This document shows positions 1-5,205 of a stretch of DNA of 7,159 nucleotides, piece after piece. Source of the stretch: Bacillota bacterium (GTDB lineage Bacteria > Bacillota > Clostridia > Oscillospirales > Acutalibacteraceae); assembly GCA_009786275.1 (NCBI GenBank), contig WQTL01000399.1, positions 1-7,159 on the forward strand, in the 5' to 3' direction. Position 1 is the first letter of the stretch, and each line of letters begins with the position of its first letter. The notes beneath the pieces are model-generated. The model searched no databases. It was not told where the DNA came from and saw only the letters and a program-made list of their open reading frames with translations. The position numbers and the translations under genes were made by a program.

Positions 1-1020
1 GCCAGCCACGCCTTCTCCACCCTGGAGCGCAACGTGGGCATAGCCGCCGTGCCCGACGCCCGCCTGGCCGCCCTGGCGGGGCTGTACAAGCCGAAGAAGG
101 TCACGCCCGCCACCATCGATTTCGTGGATATCGCGGGGCTGGTGCGGGGCTCCTCCCGGGGGGAGGGCCTGGGCAACAAATTTTTGGCCTATATCCGCGA
201 GGTGGACGCCGTGGTCCACGTGGTGCGCTGCTTCGAGGACGAGGACGTGCTCCACGTGGAGGGCAGCATCGGCCCCGCGCGGGACATCGAAACCATCGAC
301 CTGGAGCTCATTTTCGCAGACATGGAGATGCTCGAGCGGCGCATCGAGCGCGGCGCGAAGCAGGTGAAGGTCATCGGCAAGTCCGCGGCGGCGGAGCTGG
401 AGCTGTGCAGGCGTCTCTACGCCCACCTGGAGGAGGGTTTGCCCGCCCGCACCTTCGCCTGCTCCGCCGACGAAAAGGCCGTGCTGGACGACATCGCCCT
501 GCTGACCAGCAAGCCCGTGATCTACGTGTGCAACTTCGGCGAATCCGATTTCGCCGCCGGGGACATCACACAGCACCCCCATTACAAGGCCGTGGAGGAG
601 ATCGCGCGGCGCGAAAATGCCCAGCTGCTGCCCATCTGCGCCGAGCTGGAAGCCCAGGTGGCCGAGCTCCCCCCCGAGGAGCGCGGGGAGTTCCTGGCCG
701 AGATCGGCGTGGAAAGCGGCGGCCTGGACCTGCTGGTGCAGCGCAGCTACGACCTGCTGGGCCTGATGAGCTTCCTCACCGCCGGCCCGCCCGAGGTGCG
801 CGCCTGGACCATCAAGCGCGGCACGAAGGCCCCCAAGGCGGCGGGCAAGATCCACAGCGACCTGGAGCGCGGCTTCATCCGGGCCGAGGTGGTCGCCTTC
901 GACGACCTGATGGCCTGCGGCAGCCTGCCCGCCGCCCGGGAGAAGGGCCTGGTGCGCAGCGAGGGCAAGGAATACGTGATGCAGGACGGGGACGTGGCGC
1001 TGATACGGTTCAATGTGTAG
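1..1020 (+). CDS. ychF: YchF/OLA1-type P-loop ATPase, 5' partial
   Basis: This is the C-terminal 339 residues of YchF, a cytosolic Obg-related NTPase of the TRAFAC class that prefers ATP and associates with ribosomes. The open frame runs through base 1, so the GTG at 34 is internal. About 28 residues, including the P-loop, are off the window if the protein has the usual length of about 365. Visible are the switch I region (FSTLERNVG, visible residues 5-13), the G3 motif DIAG at visible residue 43 followed by GLVRGSSRGEGLGNKFL, and NFGE at visible residues 178-181. NFGE matches the NxxE that replaces the NKxD of true GTPases and gives ATP preference. The C-terminal TGS-like domain starts near base 772 (FLTAGPPEVRAW) and ends in the typical DGDVALIRFNV. 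The switch I sequence has Arg where the family usually has Pro (IEPN/IDPN). Identification is very secure; the Clostridia-like resemblance is from memory. Confidence 0.96.
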   Translation, partial: ASHAFSTLERNVGIAAVPDARLAALAGLYKPKKVTPATIDFVDIAGLVRGSSRGEGLGNKFLAYIREVDAVVHVVRCFEDEDVLHVEGSIGPARDIETIDLELIFADMEMLERRIERGAKQVKVIGKSAAAELELCRRLYAHLEEGLPARTFACSADEKAVLDDIALLTSKPVIYVCNFGESDFAAGDITQHPHYKAVEEIARRENAQLLPICAELEAQVAELPPEERGEFLAEIGVESGGLDLLVQRSYDLLGLMSFLTAGPPEVRAWTIKRGTKAPKAAGKIHSDLERGFIRAEVVAFDDLMACGSLPAAREKGLVRSEGKEYVMQDGDVALIRFNV

Positions 1021-1021
1021 A

Positions 1022-1051
1022 GACCATTTTGCGGGTGTCCGCAAAATGGTC
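1022..1051. repeat. Perfect inverted repeat just after ychF (dyad 1)
   Basis: GACCATTTTGCGG (1022-1034) and CCGCAAAATGGTC (1039-1051) are perfect reverse complements, 13 bp each, separated by GTGT. The dyad begins one base after the ychF stop codon. It could act as a ychF 3' hairpin, but no T-run follows, so it is not a standard intrinsic terminator on the plus strand. A related, imperfect dyad lies 64 bp downstream, which also allows a protein-binding role. Confidence 0.75.
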
Positions 1052-1087
1052 GAGTGGCCGTGAAAGTGTTGTATATCAAGCGTTTGA

Positions 1088-1113
1088 CCAATTTGTTGAC
1101 GTCAGCAAAATGG
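1088..1113. repeat. Imperfect inverted repeat related to dyad 1 (dyad 2)
   Basis: The sequence folds around a centre between 1100 and 1101, with a perfect 8-bp core TGACGTCA at 1097-1104. From 1088 to 1113 there are eleven Watson-Crick pairs, one G-T pair and one mismatch. Its half-sites resemble dyad 1: ACCAATTTG on the left against ACCATTTTG, and GCAAAATGG on the right in both. GCAAAATGG occurs at 1041-1049 and again at 1105-1113, exactly 64 bp apart, close to six helical turns. The function is unknown. A pair of operators upstream of the transporter promoter is one possibility. Confidence 0.5.
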
Positions 1114-1160
1114 CGTACATAAGTTCTGGTAACAACCGCCCGTGTTCCACCTAATCCCCT

Positions 1161-1227
1161 AGGCTCCTTCCCGTGGAAGGAGCTGTCACGCTCGGCGTGA
1201 CTGAGGATGTATCGCGGAGCGACGTAC
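1161..1227. repeat. Tandem tight-hairpin intergenic element
   Basis: Two perfect hairpins and one weak one follow each other. GCTCCTTCC (1163-1171) pairs with GGAAGGAGC (1175-1183) across the loop CGT. GTCACGC (1185-1191) pairs with GCGTGAC (1195-1201) across TCG. TCGC (1212-1215) pairs with GCGA (1219-1222) across GGA. The whole block lies upstream of the -35 box at 1242, so it should not be in the leader of the next gene's mRNA, and no T-run follows. From memory, blocks of the form GCTCC..GGAGCTGTCAC..GTGACTGAGG recur between genes in many Oscillospiraceae genomes, so I read this as one copy of a dispersed repeat. That family link is unverified. Confidence 0.6.
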
Positions 1228-1241
1228 CCCGCACAAAACCC

Positions 1242-1270
1242 TTGCCATCCCCGCCCGCGCATGCTATAAT
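1242..1270 (+). promoter_or_regulatory. Sigma-A-type promoter with extended -10
   Basis: The -35 box is TTGCCA (1242-1247) and the -10 box is a perfect TATAAT (1265-1270), separated by the ideal 17 bp. TGC directly before the -10 box gives the extended TGn element. Transcription would start near 1277, leaving a leader of about 35 nt before the transporter ATG at 1312. It is the only strong promoter seen upstream of the transporter, pentapeptide and proA cluster. Confidence 0.85.
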
Positions 1271-1311
1271 ACCCAAGGAAATAAAATTTCACTTTAACAA
1301 GGGGGTCCACC

Positions 1312-2784
1312 ATGGCGAAGAAAGAAAAGAAACCCGGCTTTGTGCCGCTGAAGGAGCAGATCAGTTACTATGCGGGCAGCTTGGGCTCCGGCCTGATTTA
1401 CTCCATCATGTCGTCGTACATCCTGGACTTCTACATGAACGTGGCGAAGCTCAACTGGGTGTTCGTGCTGCTGCTGATGCTGCTGGCCCGCATCTGGGAC
1501 GCGGTCAACGACCCGATGATGGGCGTGCTGATGGACCGCCTGAACCCGAAGCGCGGCAAAATGCGGACCTGGCTGTTCGCCATGCCCGGGGTGATCATGG
1601 TGTTCACCATCCTGATTTTCGTCGTGCCGGACTTCTCGCCGGTGATGAAGATGGTCTATGCCGCCATCACCTACGTGGGCTGGGGCATGACCTTCACCGC
1701 CATGGACATCCCCTTCTGGTCCCTGCCCCTGGCCATGACCCCCGACGAGAAGGAGCGCGGGACGACCTTTTCCCTGGGCCGCACGGCCAACGGCGTGGGC
1801 GCGGCCATCCCCATGGCGCTGGTGATGCTGCTGCCGCTCTACCTGGAAAAAACGATCTCCGACGACCACCGGGTGGACGTGATGAAGTACCTCATCACCG
1901 CCGTGATCTGCGCCGCGGCGGGCGGCGCGCTGCTCTTCCAGACCCCCTTCCAGGTCAAGGAGCGGGTGCCCCTGCCCAAGGACGGCAACGGCGGCAAGGG
2001 CTCGCTGCGCAGGGTGCTCGCGTGCAAGCCGCTGGTGCTCACCGCCCTGATGGGCATCCTTTCCGGCGGGCGCTACATGTACCAGGCGGGTATGGCGCAC
2101 GTGGCGCGCTGGGCGCTTTCCGTGGAGGGCGCGTCCGTACAGAAAAGTATGTCCAGCGTGCAGATGACGCTGTCCATCGCCATGGCCGTGGGCATGTTCG
2201 CCTCGATGGTGGCGGTGCCCCTGCTCACCAAAAAATTCAATTATAAGCAGCTGCTGATCGGCTCGTGCCTGGTGGGCGGCCTGGCGGGTATCGCGACCTT
2301 CGCCGTCGGCTACGAGATCAAAGTGCCGCTGCTGTTCTTCCTGCTGCTGCTCAGCGCGATTCCCGTGGGCGTGATCAACGTGGTGGCCTTCGCCATGGTG
2401 GGCGACAGCCTGGACTACATGGAATGGGGCACGGGCTTCCGCGCCAACGGCCTGGGGCTGGCCTGCCAGAGCTTCGTCATCAAGCTAGCCAACGCCCTGG
2501 CCACCTCCGCCATCACGGTGATCTATCCCCTCGTGGGCCTGAACCCCAGCGAGAGCCAGGCCACCCGGGCCGAGACGAACTTCACCAGCCTGACCGACCC
2601 GGTGCAGCAGGCCGCCGTACGCAAGGGCTTCTTCAGCATCATTTCCATCGTCCCGGCGATTTCGCTGCTGGTCAGCATCATCCCCATCCTGTTCTACGAC
2701 CTGACAGGCAAGAAGCAGGAGACCATCGCGCGCGAGCTGGCCGAACGGAGAGCGGCGGCGGAGGAACAGGCGAGTGAAGCGTAG
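1312..2784 (+). CDS. GPH-family (MelB-like) sugar:cation symporter
   Basis: A 490-residue integral membrane protein of the glycoside-pentoside-hexuronide:cation symporter family (MFS_2 fold). It should import a sugar or glycoside with Na+ or H+. The start is supported by AAGGGGG at 1299-1305, six bases before the ATG. About twelve hydrophobic segments are visible. RIWDAVNDPMMGVLMDR (residues 60-76) carries Asp63 and Asp67, which line up with the cation-site Asp55 and Asp59 of MelB. WGMTFTAMDIPFWSL (124-138) carries Asp132, matching MelB Asp124. GDSLDYMEWGTGFRANG (364-380) is the family's second-half signature, and Lys391 lines up with MelB Lys377. The loop after helix 2, LNPKRGKMRTW, departs from the usual RSRWGK form. 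The tail beyond residue 465 is charged and probably cytoplasmic. No glycosidase or sugar regulator is adjacent, so the substrate cannot be named. MelB numbering is from memory. The gene overlaps the next one by 11 bp. Confidence 0.93.
   Translation: MAKKEKKPGFVPLKEQISYYAGSLGSGLIYSIMSSYILDFYMNVAKLNWVFVLLLMLLARIWDAVNDPMMGVLMDRLNPKRGKMRTWLFAMPGVIMVFTILIFVVPDFSPVMKMVYAAITYVGWGMTFTAMDIPFWSLPLAMTPDEKERGTTFSLGRTANGVGAAIPMALVMLLPLYLEKTISDDHRVDVMKYLITAVICAAAGGALLFQTPFQVKERVPLPKDGNGGKGSLRRVLACKPLVLTALMGILSGGRYMYQAGMAHVARWALSVEGASVQKSMSSVQMTLSIAMAVGMFASMVAVPLLTKKFNYKQLLIGSCLVGGLAGIATFAVGYEIKVPLLFFLLLLSAIPVGVINVVAFAMVGDSLDYMEWGTGFRANGLGLACQSFVIKLANALATSAITVIYPLVGLNPSESQATRAETNFTSLTDPVQQAAVRKGFFSIISIVPAISLLVSIIPILFYDLTGKKQETIARELAERRAAAEEQASEA
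2760..2765 (+). promoter_or_regulatory. Ribosome binding site deciding a GTG start
   Basis: GGAGGA lies inside the last codons of the transporter gene, eight bases before the GTG at 2774. It supports the GTG start of the pentapeptide gene over any later ATG. The first in-frame ATG, at codon 47, would remove the first membrane helix. Confidence 0.7.
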
Positions 2785-3889
2785 GCCGCCGCAGTGGTAT
2801 CAATTTGGTTGGTGGGTGGTCGCGGGCGCACTGGTGGGCCTGGGCATCGCCTTTGGCCTGTTTTGCGTCGTGCATTTTCTGCTGTACGGCAACTTTGCCT
2901 TCATCAAGCACATGCAGGCGATAGCGAAAGCCACCGAAGTCAAGCCGGCCGATATTTTCAGCATGACAGCTACGGCCCTCGGTGGGTTCACCATCGGGGG
3001 CGTGGCTGTCATGCAATATCGCAAGCACAAGTGGGCGGAGTATCAGGCAGATTACCAAGCTAGATATGCCGAGCATCAAGCCAAGCTAGAAGAGGACACC
3101 CGCACGGGCGAGCGGTTAAGCAGAGTGATTGAACATTTGGGAAATGGAGATGCAGGCGCTGACACTGGTTTGCATATTCGTCTTGGGGCAATCTACGAGT
3201 TCAAGAACTTGGCGGAAGATTATCCAAGAGACATAGAGAATATCGTTCAGATACTAGTAGCATTTATTAAGAGCTATGAAGTTGTGGAAGGGCGGAAACT
3301 ACCGCAGGACATGGAAGTAGCGATGAAGGTGTTGTCGCAGTTGGTGAGAGAATTGATTGAAGGAACCACAGAAAAGAATAAAATAGGATGCGTTTTTGAA
3401 GCAACAAAGTCTCTTTCGTCTGCAAGCATTACTCAAAGCAATCACAAAATCGGTCTGGAGCTCAAGGAGTTACGGCTAAATCATCGCAATTTAATGGGCA
3501 TTCATTTGGAAAAAGCAAATCTTTGTTTAGCCCACCTTGCAGGCGCATTTCTATATGAAGCCAACCTTAAAGGCACAATTCTTGATCACGCTGATCTTGC
3601 AGGCGCAATCCTACATGATGCCCACCTTGAAGCGGCGGATCTCCGCTTAGCCGGCCTTCAAGACGCAGATCTCACCAAAGCCCACCTAGAAGGCGCAGAC
3701 CTAAGCTATGCCCTCCTAGAAGGCGCAGATCTACGAAATGTATCAATAGACAGCGAGACTATCTTGCATTTAGCTTGCATCGATGCCTATACCCGCTTCG
3801 ACCCCGGAGTGCGCATGAAATATTATGGCGTGGAGGAGCCGGAGCACAGGGATGATACTAAAAAACCACACAGGAGGCTTAACATATGA
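2774..3889 (+). CDS. Membrane-anchored pentapeptide-repeat protein, function unknown
   Basis: A 371-residue protein with three visible parts. Two hydrophobic segments (about 12-38 and 61-81) anchor it in the membrane. A helical, tyrosine/glutamine-rich linker (82-107, YQADYQARYAEHQ) leads to a segment at 113-168 with RLSRVIEHLG and IRLGAIYEFKNLAEDYPRD. That segment resembles the RLGAIYALERIA region found ahead of pentapeptide repeats in many bacterial proteins (family knowledge, from memory). Residues 228-327 form a pentapeptide-repeat right-handed helix: Leu, or one final Ile, falls at every fifth position from 230 to 325, about twenty repeats, with A(D/N/H)L motifs. The repeats probably face the cytoplasm and bind a partner, which cannot be named. 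It starts with GTG, overlaps the transporter by 11 bp and proA by 4 bp, and so is probably co-translated with both. The middle of the gene is markedly AT-rich against its neighbours, suggesting transfer. Confidence 0.88.
   Translation: MKRRPPQWYQFGWWVVAGALVGLGIAFGLFCVVHFLLYGNFAFIKHMQAIAKATEVKPADIFSMTATALGGFTIGGVAVMQYRKHKWAEYQADYQARYAEHQAKLEEDTRTGERLSRVIEHLGNGDAGADTGLHIRLGAIYEFKNLAEDYPRDIENIVQILVAFIKSYEVVEGRKLPQDMEVAMKVLSQLVRELIEGTTEKNKIGCVFEATKSLSSASITQSNHKIGLELKELRLNHRNLMGIHLEKANLCLAHLAGAFLYEANLKGTILDHADLAGAILHDAHLEAADLRLAGLQDADLTKAHLEGADLSYALLEGADLRNVSIDSETILHLACIDAYTRFDPGVRMKYYGVEEPEHRDDTKKPHRRLNI
3500..3739 (+). repeat. 30-bp in-frame tandem repeat array (pentapeptide coding)
   Basis: About eight consecutive 30-bp units, each encoding two pentapeptides, start at 3500, 3530, 3560, 3590, 3620, 3650, 3680 and 3710. 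The last four are the most alike at DNA level: most begin with GCC and share the core GA(A/C)GGCGCAGA(T/C)CT or close variants. GCCCACCTT or GCCCACCTA recurs at 3530, 3620 and 3680. The similarity extends to synonymous positions, pointing to growth by duplication of a 30-bp unit as well as protein-level selection. Confidence 0.7.
3872..3877 (+). promoter_or_regulatory. proA ribosome binding site inside the upstream gene
   Basis: A perfect AGGAGG sits eight bases before the proA ATG at 3886, within the final codons (RRLNI) of the pentapeptide gene. The upstream stop and the proA start share ATGA at 3886-3889, the usual arrangement for translational coupling. Confidence 0.85.
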
Positions 3890-5127
3890 CAATCACCGAA
3901 CTCGGCCTTGCCGCCCAATCCGCCTCCCGCGCCCTCGCCGCCAGCACCGGCGCGCAGCGCAATGCCGCCCTGTCGGCCATGGCTGAAGCTTTGGCTGCGC
4001 AGGAGCAGGATATCCTCGCGGCCAACGAGCTCGACATGCAAGCCGCCGCGCAAAACGGCATGTCGCAGTCTCTGCAAGATCGCTTGGCGCTGACCCCCTC
4101 CCGCGTGGAGGGCATGCGTCAGGGCATCCTGGAGCTCGTTGCCGCGCCGGACCCCCTCGGCCTCGTGCTGGGCGGCGGTGTGCGGCCCAACGGCCTGCGC
4201 ATCCAGCAGGTGAGCGTGCCCCTGGGCGTCATCGGGATGATCTACGAGGCGCGGCCCAACGTGACCGCCGACGCCGCCGCCCTGTGCCTGAAATCCGGCA
4301 ACGCGGTGATCCTGCGCGGCGGCAAGGAGGCCATCCATTCCAACAAGGCCATCGCGGACTGCCTGCGCGGGGCCGCCGCCTCGGCGGGCCTGCCCGCCGA
4401 CTGCGTGCAGCTCATCGGGGACGCCTCCCGCGAGAGCGCCCGCGCCCTCATGCGCGCCAACGGGCTCATCGACGTGCTCATCCCCCGGGGCGGCGCGGGC
4501 CTCATCAGAGCCGTGGTGGAGGAATCCTCCGTGCCGGTGCTGGAGACCGGCGAGGGCGTATGCCACACCTACGTGGACGCCGCCGCCGACCTCGCCATGG
4601 CCCTGGACATCGCGGAAAACGCGAAGTGCTCGCGGCCATCGGTGTGCAACGCCATGGAGACCCTGCTGGTGCACGAAAAAATCGCCCCGGCGTACTTGCC
4701 GAGGCTGGCCGAACGGCTCGCGAAATACCCTGTCGAGCTGCGCTGCGACGCGGCCTCCCTGCCCCTGTGCGGCGGCGTGCCCGCCACGGAGGACGACTGG
4801 GCGGCAGAATACGACGACCTGATCTTGAGCGTGAAAATTGTGGCCTCCCTGGAGGAGGCCCTGGCGCACATCGCGCGATACGGCACCAAGCACAGCGAGT
4901 GCGTCGTCACCGGCGATTACGCCGCCGCGCAGGCCTTCCTGCAGGCCGTCGACGCCGCGGCGGTATACGTCAACGCCTCCACGCGCTTCACCGACGGCGG
5001 CGAGTTCGGCCTGGGCGCGGAGATCGGTATCGTCGCGCGGCAAAAATTACATGCCCGGGGCCCGCTGGGCCTCAGGCACTTGACAAGCTATAAGTATATG
5101 ATTTACGGGGATGGGCAGGTGCGGTGA
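3886..5127 (+). CDS. proA: Gamma-glutamyl phosphate reductase (proline synthesis)
   Basis: A 413-residue, full-length cytosolic enzyme of the aldehyde dehydrogenase superfamily. It reduces gamma-glutamyl phosphate to glutamate 5-semialdehyde with NADPH, the second step from glutamate to proline. Diagnostic stretches are VPLGVIGMIYEARPNVT (111-127), LKSGNAVILRGGKEA (135-149), LIPRGGAGLI (198-207), ETGEGVCHTYVD (220-231) and RPSVCNAMETLLVH (250-263), where Cys254 is the catalytic cysteine. TRFTDGGEFGLGAEIGI and the GLRHLTSYKYM-like C-terminus complete the family pattern. The start is fixed by AGGAGG eight bases upstream. The enzyme normally partners with glutamate 5-kinase (ProB), often encoded next door, but proB is not in this window. 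Here proA is the last gene of a cluster with a sugar transporter and a pentapeptide protein. The GC content is high (47 of 60 bases at 4441-4500), in contrast to the gene before it. Confidence 0.97.
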   Translation: MTITELGLAAQSASRALAASTGAQRNAALSAMAEALAAQEQDILAANELDMQAAAQNGMSQSLQDRLALTPSRVEGMRQGILELVAAPDPLGLVLGGGVRPNGLRIQQVSVPLGVIGMIYEARPNVTADAAALCLKSGNAVILRGGKEAIHSNKAIADCLRGAAASAGLPADCVQLIGDASRESARALMRANGLIDVLIPRGGAGLIRAVVEESSVPVLETGEGVCHTYVDAAADLAMALDIAENAKCSRPSVCNAMETLLVHEKIAPAYLPRLAERLAKYPVELRCDAASLPLCGGVPATEDDWAAEYDDLILSVKIVASLEEALAHIARYGTKHSECVVTGDYAAAQAFLQAVDAAAVYVNASTRFTDGGEFGLGAEIGIVARQKLHARGPLGLRHLTSYKYMIYGDGQVR

Positions 5128-5128
5128 A

Positions 5129-5205
5129 CTGTAGGGGCGGCATTCTTGCCACCCGCAGAAAATAATTTTCTGTTCATCCGGGCGGCAAGAATGCCGCCCC
5201 TACAG
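5129..5205. repeat. Large nested palindromic repeat between convergent genes
   Basis: The left arm 5129-5155 and right arm 5179-5205 are inverted copies of 27 bp with a single mismatch (5151/5183); the outer 22 bp are perfect. Each arm is also a hairpin by itself: GGGCGGCA-AGAA-TGCCGCCC at 5180-5199, and the same with one mismatch at 5135-5154. The 23-nt centre holds another palindrome, CAGAAAAT-A-ATTTTCTG (5156-5172). The element starts two bases after the proA stop and contains the last codon and stop of the minus-strand gene, so it probably blocks transcription from both sides. There is no clear T-run outside the stem, so classic intrinsic termination is uncertain. From memory, units of the GTAGGGGCGG type are dispersed in many Clostridia, which suggests a MITE- or REP-like element. 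Confidence 0.8.

Noticed and set aside
34..1020. GTG at 34 as the start of a complete 328-residue protein
   Set aside because: The codons before it (ASHAFSTLERN) continue YchF switch I, so the gene simply runs off the left edge.
1096..1124. Possible promoter beginning with TTGACG
   Set aside because: No acceptable -10 box lies 16-18 bp downstream, and TTGAC is part of the dyad 2 palindrome.
1110..1154. 14-codon open frame ATG...TAA in the gap
   Set aside because: There is no ribosome binding site before the ATG, which lies inside dyad 2; an ORF this short is expected by chance.
747..1313. 188-residue minus-strand open frame across the end of ychF and the gap after it
   Set aside because: It is antisense to the ychF C-terminus, crosses the hairpin-rich gap, has no recognisable domain, and its start lies at the transporter start codon.
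1173..2246. Long open frames over the transporter in other frames, including an antisense one at 1294-2100
   Set aside because: They encode Gly/Arg/His-rich shadow sequence, while the 1312-2784 frame shows a clear MelB-like protein.
3500..3739. CRISPR-like array
   Set aside because: The 30-bp periodicity has no spacers and is in frame with pentapeptide codons, so it is a coding tandem repeat.
3764..3793. Possible internal promoter for proA (TTGCAT, 18 bp, TATACC)
   Set aside because: Both boxes are weak and lie in an AT-richer coding region where chance matches are expected; it remains a minor possibility.
3823..5043. 406-residue open frame antisense to proA
   Set aside because: It has low-complexity Gly/Arg/Ala/His composition typical of GC-rich antisense frames, matches no family I recognise, and lies opposite an unambiguous proA.
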